Assembly: GCA_020632655.1 (NCBI GenBank)
Contig: JACKFD010000007.1
Span: forward strand, 62,001-126,000
Direction of reading: 5' to 3'
Length of the DNA: 64,000 bases
From: Spirochaetaceae bacterium
Lineage (GTDB): Bacteria; Myxococcota_A; UBA9160; UBA4427
Each line of letters begins with the position of its first letter. The stretch's first letter is position 1. The translations under genes were made by a program, and so were the position numbers. A model generated the notes under the pieces. That model worked only from the letters and a program-made list of their open reading frames with translations, did not search any database and had not been told where the DNA came from. This document shows positions 33,690 to 42,474 of this stretch, in pieces.

Positions 33690-35332
33690 CAGGTTCCGGA
33701 ATCGTCGGACCCACCGGACCCGCTCGCGTCCCCGGCCCCGTCGATCGCCCGCAGTCGCTCCACCAGAAGCCCGCGCTGCAGCTTGCCCGATGCCGTTCGC
33801 GGCAGGGCCTCGACCACGTGATAGGCGACGGGGGCCTTGTACCCCGCGAGCCGCTCGCGGGCGAAGCGTGCGAGGGCGTCGAGGTCGATCGGCACCCCCT
33901 CGCGCGCCACGACGAAGGCGACGGGACGCGCGCCGAAGGCCTCGTCCGCGCGACCGACCACGCCCGCCTCGGCGACGGCGGGATGGGCCTGCAGCACGGA
34001 CTCGATCTCCGCGGGATAGACGTTCTCGCCGCCGGACACGATCAGATCCGAGCGTCGGTCGAGGACCCGCAGCCCGCCCGAGCGATCGAGTCGCCCGACG
34101 TCCCCGGTCGCGAGCCAGCCGCCGTCGAGCGCTGCCGCCGTGGCCTCGGGCTCGTCGAGATAGCCCTGCATCACGATCGCGCCGCGGACGCGGATCTCGC
34201 CCTCCTCGCCGACCGGCACGGGCCGACCCTGCGCGTCGACCACCCGGAGCTCGACCCCGGGCAGCGGTCGCAGCCCGCCCGCGAGATCGCCGTCCTCGGG
34301 CGAAGGATCCGTCGGCGCGCGGGTGGCGACCTGCGACGCGGCCTCGGTCAGGCCGTAGGTCGGCGCGAGTGGATAGCCGGCTGCGTGGGCGCGCGCGAGC
34401 AGCGCGGCGGAGGCGGGCCCGCCCCCGAGCAGCACGACACGCAGGGACGGCGGCGACGAGGCCTCGCCCCGCACCTCGAGCAGGCGCGCCAGCATCGTCG
34501 CCACGAGGCTCACCTGCGTCACACCCCCGCGCTCGAGTTCGCGGGCGACGTGCTCGGCGTCGAAACGCTCGTGCAGCAGGACGGCCGTGCCCCCGAGCAC
34601 GCTGCGCACGAGGATCGAGAGGCCGCCGACGTGGAAGAGCGGCAGGCAGAGCAGCCAGCGATCCCCCCGCGCCTGCGGCAGCACGCGCATCGACGCCTCG
34701 GCCGACGCCCATAGATTCGCGCGCGTCAGCACGACGCCCTTCGAACGACCGCTCGTGCCCGAGGTGAGCAGCACGAGCGCCGCCCCGACCCGGGCACGAT
34801 CCGCACGCCGCACGAGCCGGGCCGATGCGTCCGGTGACGACGGGTCGAGCGGCCGCCTGAGGATGAAGACCGGTACCGGATCCGCGGGCCCGTCCGCCTC
34901 GAAGCCGATCAGCGAGCAGGCCCCCGCCTCCGCCAACCGCGCCGCGAGGCCGGTGTCCACGCCGGCCCCGACGATCAGCGCCGTCGGTCGGAGCCGCGCG
35001 AGGGCCTCCGCCTGCTCGGGCTCGCGCAGGCGCGCGTTCAGTGGGAGCAGGACGATCCGCCGGTCGAGCAGCGCATGGAAGAGGGCAACGCCCGCAGCGG
35101 ACGGCGGCGCGAGTACGGCGACGAGATCACCGGCCCGGAGACCGTGCGCGTCGAGGGCCTCGGCCGCCCCGTCGACCGCGCGCGCGAGCCCGGCATAGGA
35201 GAGCGATCGCCCATCGACGACGAGCGCCTCGCGATCCACCCCCCACGAAGCGAGCCGCGCGCCCCAACGCACGTCCGCAGGATCGGACACCCGCTCCGCC
35301 TCGGGTCGCCCATCGCCCGGCGCCCCGCTCAC
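33686..35332 (-). CDS. menE: o-Succinylbenzoate-CoA ligase MenE
   Basis: A 548-residue AMP-forming ligase that activates o-succinylbenzoate (OSB) to OSB-CoA in menaquinone synthesis. Seen: ATP P-loop LLTSGTSGRSKGVVLT, adenine-binding YGLTEAAS, ATGDVGRLD, RRSDLIVSGGENVYPAEIE, and the catalytic A10 lysine in PRTASGKLQRG. GTG 35332 overlaps the menC stop (GTGA) and GGGAGC lies upstream. The sequence alone fits general acyl-CoA ligases, but its position as last gene of the men operon, next to menC whose product it would use, makes MenE the best call. It ends in a short Gly/Ser/Asp tail. Confidence 0.9.
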   Translation of the reverse strand: MSGAPGDGRPEAERVSDPADVRWGARLASWGVDREALVVDGRSLSYAGLARAVDGAAEALDAHGLRAGDLVAVLAPPSAAGVALFHALLDRRIVLLPLNARLREPEQAEALARLRPTALIVGAGVDTGLAARLAEAGACSLIGFEADGPADPVPVFILRRPLDPSSPDASARLVRRADRARVGAALVLLTSGTSGRSKGVVLTRANLWASAEASMRVLPQARGDRWLLCLPLFHVGGLSILVRSVLGGTAVLLHERFDAEHVARELERGGVTQVSLVATMLARLLEVRGEASSPPSLRVVLLGGGPASAALLARAHAAGYPLAPTYGLTEAASQVATRAPTDPSPEDGDLAGGLRPLPGVELRVVDAQGRPVPVGEEGEIRVRGAIVMQGYLDEPEATAAALDGGWLATGDVGRLDRSGGLRVLDRRSDLIVSGGENVYPAEIESVLQAHPAVAEAGVVGRADEAFGARPVAFVVAREGVPIDLDALARFARERLAGYKAPVAYHVVEALPRTASGKLQRGLLVERLRAIDGAGDASGSGGSDDSGTC

Positions 35333-36501
35333 GCGCCGCTCCCGTAGACGCGCGCCTCGCCCTCGAAGACCTCGCCCTCGATCGACCAGGCTGGCGCGAG
35401 CGAGAGCCCGAGCCCGGGCGTCGACGGCACGGCGAGTCGGCCCGCGACGGGACGCGGACCCGACACGCGGCCGCCGAGTCCGCACGCGAGCCAGTCGGCG
35501 GTCCCGAGCCCCTGCACGCACGCAGCGGATCCGGTCGCGGACGGTGCGAGCGCGGCAGCGAGGGCCAGCGCGGTCCCGAGTCCGACCTCGGTCTCGATCA
35601 GGCTCGACCACACGATCTCGATCGAGACCTCTGCCGCGCGACGCGCGATCCCGATCGCCGTGGAAGCGCCACCCGCCGCGGCGGGCTTCACGACGAAGAC
35701 GTCGGCGGCGCGCGCCGCGAGGCAGGCCTCGAGTCCCGTCCCCGACAAGGCTTCGTCCGCCGCGATCGGTACGAGTCCCTCGCGCGTGAGCGCCGCGAGC
35801 CCCTCGACGTCGTCGCGCGCGAGCGGCTGCTCGAGCAGGTCGATCCGATGCACGGCGAAGGCGCGACAGGCGGCGCGGGCCTGCACGCGATCGAAGGCCT
35901 CGTTCGCGTCGAGCCGCAGCCGCGCGGCCGGACCGGCCGCCTCGCGCAGGGCGGCGACCCGCTCGAGGTCCCGCCCGAGATCGACGCGACCCGGCTCGAC
36001 AGCGAGCTTCAGCTTGAAGGCGCCGAAGCCCTCGGAGCGCGCCGCCCGTGCGCTCGCGGCCACCGCCTCCGGCTTCTCGCCCGAGACCAGCGCCTGCACG
36101 GCCACCTGCTCGGCCGGCGCCCCCGCAAGACCGGCCCGCGCGCGCAGCCACGCCGCGAGAGCTTGGCCCGCGCGGCGTGCCGCGAGGTCGGCGAGCGCCC
36201 CATCGAGCGCCGCCCGCGCGCAGGGCGTCCGCGAATCCGGCATCGCGCGCCCTGCCGCCTCGTCGGCCGACCGCGCGTCGACCCACGCCGAGAGCGCCGC
36301 CTCGATCGCCATCCGGCAAGCGGCCTCGTCCTCCGTGCCGAGGTCGACGAGCGGCGCCGCCTCGCCCTGCCCCACGTGCCCGAGCTCGTCCTCGAGCGAG
36401 ACGAGCAGACCGCGCCGTTCGTGGATCGCGCCGTGGGCCGTCGCGAGCGGCCTGCGGAGCGGTACGCGGAAGGTCCGCCAGCCCGCGCGCACGATCCTCA
36501 C
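35329..36501 (-). CDS. menC: o-Succinylbenzoate synthase MenC (enolase superfamily)
   Basis: A 390-residue enolase-superfamily enzyme that dehydrates SHCHC to OSB. Catalytic features: FGAFKLKLA (the KxK pair), LDANEAF (metal Asp), LLEQPLA (metal Glu), AADEAL (metal Asp) and VVKPAAAGG (Lys on the opposite side). N-terminal capping domain strands AGWRTFRVPL start the protein. The GTG at 36501 overlaps the menA stop (GTGA); the upstream ribosome site is weak, consistent with translational coupling. Some superfamily members are dipeptide epimerases or racemases, but the men context makes MenC the likely identity. Confidence 0.9.
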   Translation of the reverse strand: MRIVRAGWRTFRVPLRRPLATAHGAIHERRGLLVSLEDELGHVGQGEAAPLVDLGTEDEAACRMAIEAALSAWVDARSADEAAGRAMPDSRTPCARAALDGALADLAARRAGQALAAWLRARAGLAGAPAEQVAVQALVSGEKPEAVAASARAARSEGFGAFKLKLAVEPGRVDLGRDLERVAALREAAGPAARLRLDANEAFDRVQARAACRAFAVHRIDLLEQPLARDDVEGLAALTREGLVPIAADEALSGTGLEACLAARAADVFVVKPAAAGGASTAIGIARRAAEVSIEIVWSSLIETEVGLGTALALAAALAPSATGSAACVQGLGTADWLACGLGGRVSGPRPVAGRLAVPSTPGLGLSLAPAWSIEGEVFEGEARVYGSGA

Positions 36502-37430
36502 GCCGCGAGTCCGACGGCGAAGAGCAGGGAGAAGAGGAAGCCGAGCTGCGCCGTACCGGCGAGCGCCTCGTTGAGCGCGGGGCCCGCGGTGTCGTGCGCG
36601 ACGATGCGCCAGAGGCCGAGGGCGCGAGGCCCGGAGAGCCACGGCAGCAGCACCCACGCCGACTCGCCGAAGGCGAGCCAGGGGACGAGCGCGAGGGCGT
36701 AGGCGCCGAAGACCAGCCCGGCCCACTCCGCCCGCGCGCCCACCCGTCCGAGACGCACGGCCAGCGTTCGCTTGCCGGCCGTGCGATCCGTGTCGATGTC
36801 GCGCAGGTTGTTGACCACGAGGATCGCCGTCGCGAGCGCACCGACGGGCAGCGCCGCCACGAGCCCGATCAGGGGCCACGTGCCGAGCTGCACGAAGGCC
36901 GTGCCCAGGACCGCGACGAGTCCGAAGAAGACGAAGACCGCGAGGTCGCCGAGGCCGTGGTAGCCGAGGGGCCAGGGGCCCCCCGTGTACGCGATCGCGG
37001 CGAGGATGGAGGCGGCGCCGATCGCGAGAACGATCGGTCCCGCGACCCAGGTGAGATAGAGCCCGACGAGCGTCGCCCCACCGAACACGACGACCATCCC
37101 GCGCTTCATGGCCGTCGGTGTGAGCAGCCCCAGCTGGGTCGCGCGCGGCGGACCGATCCTGTCCTCCGTGTCGGCGCCCTTCTCGAAGTCGAAGACGTCG
37201 TTCGCGAGGTTCGAGCCGATCTGCAGCAGCAGCGCCCCGATTCCCGCGGCGAGCGCGGGACCGGGCCGCACGCTTCCGACGACACTCGCGACGGCGGTGC
37301 CGACGAGCACGGGTGCGAGCGACACGGGCAACGTGCGCGGTCGGGCCGCGAGGAGCCACGCGCGCAGCCCCCCCGGCGGCGGCAGCGGCGACGCGGCGGA
37401 CGGGACGGAGGCGGTGCCCTCTCCGCTCAC
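36498..37430 (-). CDS. menA: 1,4-dihydroxy-2-naphthoate polyprenyltransferase MenA
   Basis: A 310-residue integral-membrane UbiA-family prenyltransferase that attaches a polyprenyl chain to DHNA, giving demethylmenaquinone. Seen: ARPRTLPVSLAPVLVGTA near the N-terminus, the Asp-rich motif GSNLANDVFDFEKGAD, the second Asp site VNNLRDIDTDRTAGKRTLAVR, and about eight hydrophobic segments. These are the two prenyl-diphosphate/Mg sites of the family, and the NNLRDIDTDR phrase is typical of MenA. GTG 37430 overlaps the menH stop (GTGA) with GGGAGG upstream. The product will need MenG (42474) to be methylated. Confidence 0.93.
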   Translation of the reverse strand: MSGEGTASVPSAASPLPPPGGLRAWLLAARPRTLPVSLAPVLVGTAVASVVGSVRPGPALAAGIGALLLQIGSNLANDVFDFEKGADTEDRIGPPRATQLGLLTPTAMKRGMVVVFGGATLVGLYLTWVAGPIVLAIGAASILAAIAYTGGPWPLGYHGLGDLAVFVFFGLVAVLGTAFVQLGTWPLIGLVAALPVGALATAILVVNNLRDIDTDRTAGKRTLAVRLGRVGARAEWAGLVFGAYALALVPWLAFGESAWVLLPWLSGPRALGLWRIVAHDTAGPALNEALAGTAQLGFLFSLLFAVGLAA

Positions 37431-38302
37431 GAGCGTTCCTCCCGGCCCGCGTCGACGTCGTCGAGGAAGTGCGACACGCAGGCCGCGAAGGCCGCCGGCG
37501 CCTCGAGATGCGCGGCGTGGCCCGCGTCGGGCAGGATCGCGATACGCGCATCGGCGAGCAGGCGACGGAGCTCCTCCGCGATCCCGCGGAACTTCGCATC
37601 CTCCTCGCCGACGACCAGCAGCACGGGAACCGCGATCCGATCGAGGCGGTCGTGGAGCGGCGGCTGCGCGCCGGCGCCCATCCCACGCAGGCTGTTCGCG
37701 AGCCCCTGAGGCCGCTGGCGAAGGCGGTCCCTGCGCGAGCGGGCGAGCGCCTCGGGGCCGAGTCGGGCCTGGCTCGCGAAGAGGGGCAGCGCCATCCACG
37801 CGTCGACGAAGGCCTCGATCCCCTCGCGCTCGATGCGCGCAGCGAGGGCCTCGTCCGCGACGACCCGCTCGGCGCGCGCGATCGGATCCGCGATCCCCGC
37901 CGTCGCCCCGACGAGTACGAGACTCGAGAAGGCCTCGGGCGCCGCGATCGCCGCCGCCAGCGCCGCCCGTCCACCCATCGAGTAGCCGAGCAGATGCGGA
38001 CGCTCGAGCCCGAGCCCCGCCACCGCGTCCACGATCTGACCCGCACAGGCCGGCATCGCGTAGGCGGCGAGCTCACGCGGCGCGTCGCTGCCGCCGTGTC
38101 CCACGAGCTCGAGCCGCACGACCTCACGGCGCCCGGCCAGGTCGCGCGCCACGCCCTGCATGCTCTCGGCCGATCCCGTGAAGCCGTGCAGGACGAGCAC
38201 GCTGCGGCCGGCGCCCGCGTCGCGAACGGCCCGCAATGTGATCCCGCCCGCGCGCACGAAGCCCTCGGTGCCCGCCTCCGCCCGCGCCGCGGCGTGACTC
38301 AT
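37427..38302 (-). CDS. menH: SHCHC synthase-like alpha/beta hydrolase MenH
   Basis: A 291-residue alpha/beta hydrolase in the position of MenH, which eliminates pyruvate from SEPHCHC to give SHCHC. Seen: LHGFTGSAE oxyanion region, nucleophile elbow GYSMGGR, an Asp region around VVGEEDAKF, and a C-terminal His in DAGHAAHLE. This Ser-Asp-His arrangement and the GxSMGG elbow match MenH, but similar hydrolases exist in other pathways; the assignment relies on its place between menD and menA. ATG 38302 overlaps the menD stop (ATGA). Confidence 0.88.
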   Translation of the reverse strand: MSHAAARAEAGTEGFVRAGGITLRAVRDAGAGRSVLVLHGFTGSAESMQGVARDLAGRREVVRLELVGHGGSDAPRELAAYAMPACAGQIVDAVAGLGLERPHLLGYSMGGRAALAAAIAAPEAFSSLVLVGATAGIADPIARAERVVADEALAARIEREGIEAFVDAWMALPLFASQARLGPEALARSRRDRLRQRPQGLANSLRGMGAGAQPPLHDRLDRIAVPVLLVVGEEDAKFRGIAEELRRLLADARIAILPDAGHAAHLEAPAAFAACVSHFLDDVDAGREERS

Positions 38303-40179
38303 CGCGCCCCCCGCCCCATCCTCGCGGACTGCGTCGCATCCACGGCGGCGACGAGCGCAGCCAGCCCCGCCCGGAAGGCCTCGGCGTTGCGCCGCGGCTC
38401 GAGTCGCGCGTGCACGATCGAGACCCCCGGCTCGTCGAGCGCCCGATCGAAGGCCGACTCGAAGGCAGCGAGCGAATCGACGCCCTGCACGGGCAGACCG
38501 AAGAGCGGCGCCGCCTGCGCGAGATCGACACCGTGTGGGGTCCGGAAGAGACGATCGAAGCGGACCGCTTCGCCCCGTGCAGCGATCGGCAGGAAGGAGA
38601 AGATTCCGCCGCCATCGTCGTCGAGCACGACGATCGTGAGCGGCAGCGGCTCCCGCCGGGCCAGCAGGAGCCCCGAGAGGTCGTGCAGGAACGCGAGGTC
38701 GCCGGTCAGGAGCACGCTGCGGCCGGGACCGGCGGCGGCCACACCGAGCGCGGTCGAGGTCACGCCGTCGATGCCGCTCGCGCCGCGATTCGCGAAGACC
38801 CGGAGCGGCGAAGCGCCGGTCGGAAGAGCGAGGTCGAGCAGCCGGATCGCCATGCTATTCGAAGCGAAGAGCGTCGCGTCGCCCGGAAGGCGCCGCGCGA
38901 GGGACGTCGCGATCGAGAGACCCGACCAGGCATCGTCGGTCCGGGCGTGGGTCTCGAGGGCTTGACCTGCCGCCTGGTCCGCAGCGACGAACGCCCGACA
39001 CCATTCGCTGTCGGAGGCAGGGTCGCCGCCGAGCGCGTCCGCGGCACTCGAGAGGAGCGACGCCGCCCCGCCGCGCACGACGCGGGTCGCCCGTCGCGAG
39101 GGCTCGCCCCATTGCTGGCCTTCGTCGAGCCACCAGACCGCCGCGGGATCCGCCGCCTCGAGCCAGAGCCGCTGGGCCTTCGAGACCGGCGCCTCGCCGA
39201 GCCGCAGCACGACGCGCGGCCGCCTCTGCGCCACGAACCCCGGCGCCCGCGCGAGCGCATCGCCCATCGCCAGCACGATCGGATCGCCCCCCTCGCAGCC
39301 ACCTCGCAAGGAAGACGCCGGATCCGCCAGCACGGGCCAGCCCGCCGCCCGCGCGAAGTCGCGGATCGCGCGCGCCAGCCCCGGCGCCGGATCCATCGGC
39401 CCGCAGCACACGACCCCCGCCCGCTCCTGCCGCGCCAGCGCGACGAGCGCGGCGACGTCCGCCGGATCCGCCTGCTCACCCGCCGTCGTGAAGCGCAGCC
39501 CCGGGTCGTCCGCAGGCACCGAAACGGACGAGCCGCCGGAGGCACGCCCGCCCTCGATACGCACGTCCGCCCCGCCGCCCGATGCAGCGATCTCCGCCGG
39601 CGACCCGGTCGACCAGCCCGCCGGCGGCTCGAGGGGCTCGCGGAAGGGCCAGTTCAGATGCACGGCGCCGGCCGGTCGACCGACCGCCACGGCGACGGCC
39701 CTCGCCGCGAGCCGCCGCGCATGCCGAAGCGCGTCGTCGCCCGCTCCCGCGATCGGCACCTCGGCGGCCCAGCGCGGATGCCGTCCGAAGAGCCCCGTCT
39801 GCTCGATCGTCTGGCCGGCGCCCCAGTCCCGCAGCTCGGGCGGTCGATCGGCCGTGAGGACGACGAGCGGGACCCGGGCGTGATGCGCCTCGACGATGGC
39901 CGGCAGATAATTCGCGGCGGCGGTGCCCGAGGTGCAGACCAGCGCCGCCGGACGCCGGCTGGCGCGCCCGAGGCCGAGCCCGAAGAACGCGGCGGATCGC
40001 TCGTCGAGCACGATCCACGTCCGCAGCCCCGGCGTCGCCTCGGCAACGATCGCGAGGGGCGTCGAGCGCGAGCCCGGCGAGATCACGACGTGCTCGACGC
40101 CGGCCTGGCGGAGCGCCTCGAAGAACGCCGCGCAGTAGGCCCAGGCCGCCTCGGAATCGGCCTCGAAGGCCCCCGCCAT
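38299..40179 (-). CDS. menD: SEPHCHC synthase MenD (ThDP-dependent)
   Basis: A 626-residue thiamine-diphosphate enzyme that joins isochorismate and 2-oxoglutarate to form SEPHCHC, with CO2 release. Seen: HVVISPGSRSTPLAI (the MenD signature), VLDERSAAFFGLGLGRAS, CTSGTAAANYLPAIVEA (ThDP-binding Glu region), LTADRPPELRDWGAGQTIEQ, GASGIDGVTSTALGVA and the C-terminal LLTGDLAFLHD ... VLDDDGGGIFSFLPIA (cofactor loop, GDxxFxxD in place of GDGxxN). ATG 40179 has GGAGA seven bases upstream and sits one base after the menF stop. The two folds are intact. Confidence 0.95.
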   Translation of the reverse strand: MAGAFEADSEAAWAYCAAFFEALRQAGVEHVVISPGSRSTPLAIVAEATPGLRTWIVLDERSAAFFGLGLGRASRRPAALVCTSGTAAANYLPAIVEAHHARVPLVVLTADRPPELRDWGAGQTIEQTGLFGRHPRWAAEVPIAGAGDDALRHARRLAARAVAVAVGRPAGAVHLNWPFREPLEPPAGWSTGSPAEIAASGGGADVRIEGGRASGGSSVSVPADDPGLRFTTAGEQADPADVAALVALARQERAGVVCCGPMDPAPGLARAIRDFARAAGWPVLADPASSLRGGCEGGDPIVLAMGDALARAPGFVAQRRPRVVLRLGEAPVSKAQRLWLEAADPAAVWWLDEGQQWGEPSRRATRVVRGGAASLLSSAADALGGDPASDSEWCRAFVAADQAAGQALETHARTDDAWSGLSIATSLARRLPGDATLFASNSMAIRLLDLALPTGASPLRVFANRGASGIDGVTSTALGVAAAGPGRSVLLTGDLAFLHDLSGLLLARREPLPLTIVVLDDDGGGIFSFLPIAARGEAVRFDRLFRTPHGVDLAQAAPLFGLPVQGVDSLAAFESAFDRALDEPGVSIVHARLEPRRNAEAFRAGLAALVAAVDATQSARMGRGAR

Positions 40180-40180
40180 C

Positions 40181-41716
40181 TCAGATCTCCGTGAGCGGCG
40201 CGAGCAGCGCACGCAGCTTGATGCGGGTCTCTTCGAGCTCGCGCTCGGGATCCGAGCCCGCGACGAGTCCGACGCCCGCGAAGAGCAGCGCCCGGCTCGA
40301 AGCCTCGGGCGGCGGCGAGCCGGCGACCGGCTCTTCCCCCGCCCCCGCCACACCGTCGATCAAGGCCGATCGCAGCGCGACGCGGAAGTCGCCACCGCCT
40401 TCCGCATCGAGCCAACCGATCGGCGCCGCATACCAGCCCCGATCGAGCCCTTCGACCCGAGCGAGGAAGCGTCGCGCCGCCGCGGCTGGCGTGCCTCCGA
40501 CGGCGGGCGTGGGATGCAGGGCCTCGACGAGCTCGAGCACGCCGGTCGCTGCACCGTCCTGCGCGAGCCGCCCGACGAAGGGGGTCTCGAGGTGCTGGAT
40601 GCCGAAGAGCGGTCGCAGCCGCGGCGCGTCGGCCATCTCGAGCCGGTCGCAGCGGGCATCGAGCACGGATCGGATCGCGTGTACGACGTGCGCGTGCTCG
40701 GCGCGATCCTTCGCGCTGGCGAGCAGTGCGCGACCGATCTCCGCGTCCTCCTCCGGCGTACGCCCCCGCGGCGCCGAGCCCGCGAGCGCCGCGGTCGCGA
40801 CCCGTCGCCCTTCGACGCGGACCAGCGTCTCGGGCGTCGCGGCCAGGAAGACCTTCGACCCGCGTCCCATCGCGACCAGCGTGCAGCTCGGATAGATCGC
40901 GCGCAGCCGCGCGAGGAAGTCCGCGACGTCGACCGCCCCGTCGTGCTCGACGCGCAGGGATCGCGCCAGCACCACCTTCTCGAGCCCACCCGTCGCGATC
41001 TCCTCCGTCGCCTTGCGCACCTGGGCCCGGAAGACGTCGTGCGCGCGATCCGACTGCACGCGGTACTCCGGTCCCGGAGGCCAGCTCGACGCACGCGCCG
41101 CTTCGCATTCCGCGGCCGTGGACACGCCCGACGCCGACTCGCGGCCCGGGTCGCCGTCGTCCACGTCCGCACTCGCGGTGGCGCGCTCTGCGAGCGCGGA
41201 CTCCAGCTGAGCGACCGAAGCGCCCGGCTCGACGCGCACGAGCTGCAGCTCGAGGATCGCGTCGCCCCGCCGCTCGAAGAGCTGCTCGGGCATCACGAAG
41301 CGCGCGGCGGGAAAGCCCTTCCATGGTTCCGTCGTCGGCCCGTCGTCGTCGAAGGCGAAGCCGCCGAGGGCGAGCGGGGCCGGCCAGGGCGACGCTGCAC
41401 CGACGAAGTCGAGACGGGCGCATCGCTCCTCGAGCCAGCGTCGGACGTCGGCGAAGCGCGAGGGGCCGCTGCTCTCGGTCTCGTCGACGTTGCCGACGGC
41501 GCAGAAGACGTGTCCCGACTCGACGTGCTCCCAGTAGAAGCGGTCCCGTCCGCCCGCAGCCCGCCAGAGTGCGAGCGCCCGCGCCGGGGCCTCGGACGCA
41601 GGCGCAGCGTCGCCTTCGTGCACGCGCCGATGGACGAGCCAGCGGGAGCGACCCGTCTCCGTCGCGCGTCGAGCCGAGGCGGCGATCGCCTCGCGCGTCG
41701 CGTTCCCGGGCGACAT
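40181..41716 (-). CDS. menF: Isochorismate synthase MenF
   Basis: A 511-residue chorismate-binding enzyme that isomerises chorismate to isochorismate, the first step of menaquinone synthesis. Seen: a long N-terminal domain, then KVVLARSLRV, VAMGRGSKVFLAATPETLVRVEG, the catalytic TAALAGSAPRG...DAEIGRALLASAKDRAEHAHVV, HPTPAVGGTP, and RGWYAAPIGWLDAEGGGDF. These are the MenF/EntC/PchA/DhbC signatures. ATG 41716 is chosen because GGAGGG lies 5 bases upstream; a GTG at 41737 that overlaps the menG stop (GTGA) is an alternative. The spacing of 17 bp from menG indicates co-transcription. Confidence 0.93.
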   Translation of the reverse strand: MSPGNATREAIAASARRATETGRSRWLVHRRVHEGDAAPASEAPARALALWRAAGGRDRFYWEHVESGHVFCAVGNVDETESSGPSRFADVRRWLEERCARLDFVGAASPWPAPLALGGFAFDDDGPTTEPWKGFPAARFVMPEQLFERRGDAILELQLVRVEPGASVAQLESALAERATASADVDDGDPGRESASGVSTAAECEAARASSWPPGPEYRVQSDRAHDVFRAQVRKATEEIATGGLEKVVLARSLRVEHDGAVDVADFLARLRAIYPSCTLVAMGRGSKVFLAATPETLVRVEGRRVATAALAGSAPRGRTPEEDAEIGRALLASAKDRAEHAHVVHAIRSVLDARCDRLEMADAPRLRPLFGIQHLETPFVGRLAQDGAATGVLELVEALHPTPAVGGTPAAAARRFLARVEGLDRGWYAAPIGWLDAEGGGDFRVALRSALIDGVAGAGEEPVAGSPPPEASSRALLFAGVGLVAGSDPERELEETRIKLRALLAPLTEI

Positions 41717-41733
41717 CGTCCCCTCCGCCCCCC

Positions 41734-42474
41734 TCACGACGGCCGCCCGCCGCGCGCGAGGCCGACCGGCGTGAGCGGGCCACGCACGCCCGTCAGGATC
41801 TGCGCCGCCCCGAGCATCAGCGTCTCGCGATCGACCTCGAGGAAGCCCGCCGCCTGCAGCATCCCGCGCAGCTCGGCCGGCGGCGGGAGGTAGGCCGTCG
41901 ACTGCGGCAGGTAGCGATAGGCGCTGCGATCCGAGACGAGCCCGCCGATAAAGGGCACGACGCGATCGAAGTAGAGCGAGTGCGCCGCGCGCAAGGGCGC
42001 CCAGCCCGGACGGTCGACGTCGATCAGCGCGATGCGTCCGCCCGGACGGACGATCCGCGCGATCTCCCGAAGCACGGCCTCGAGCGAGACGAAGTTGCGC
42101 AGCGCGAAGCCGCAGGTCACGACGTCGACGGACGCGCTGCGGAAGGGCAGCCACTCGCCGTCGCCCTGGACCGACGGAAAGTCGAGCCCCCGCCGCCGCG
42201 CCTGCCGCAGCATCTGCATCGCGAAGTCGACGCCGACGACCGACGCCCCGCGCGACGCGACCAGCTCGCAGAAATCCCCCGTTCCGCACGCCAGGTCGAC
42301 GACCCGATCGCCTGCGCCGACCGCGATCTTGTCGAGGGCGCGGCGCCGCCAGCGCTGGTCGAGGCCGACCGAGATGACCCGGTTCAAGGCGTCGTAGCGC
42401 GGCGCGATGCGATCGAACATGTCGCGAACCCGGACGCGCTTCTCGTCGCCGGTGGGCAGATCGCCTAACGCCAC
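41734..42474 (-). CDS. menG: Demethylmenaquinone methyltransferase (UbiE/MenG family)
   Basis: A 246-residue SAM-dependent C-methyltransferase. GTG 42474, preceded by GGAGG, overlaps the merR 3' end by 10 bp. Seen: MFDRIAPRYDALNRVISVGLDQRWRRRAL (the UbiE signature), VVDLACGTGDFCEL (motif I SAM binding), VVGVDFAMQML (ribose), VTCGFALRNFVSLEAVLREIARIVRPGG, and TAYLPPPAELRGMLQAAGF. It methylates the naphthoquinone ring to give menaquinone. UbiE acts in ubiquinone synthesis too, but no ubi genes are present here and the men genes follow, so menG is preferred. Confidence 0.94.
   Translation of the reverse strand: MALGDLPTGDEKRVRVRDMFDRIAPRYDALNRVISVGLDQRWRRRALDKIAVGAGDRVVDLACGTGDFCELVASRGASVVGVDFAMQMLRQARRRGLDFPSVQGDGEWLPFRSASVDVVTCGFALRNFVSLEAVLREIARIVRPGGRIALIDVDRPGWAPLRAAHSLYFDRVVPFIGGLVSDRSAYRYLPQSTAYLPPPAELRGMLQAAGFLEVDRETLMLGAAQILTGVRGPLTPVGLARGGRPS

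Noticed and set aside
41717..41737. GTG 41737 as the menF start
   Set aside because: It overlaps the menG stop as in neighbouring junctions, but the ATG at 41716 has a far better ribosome site; kept as an alternative only.
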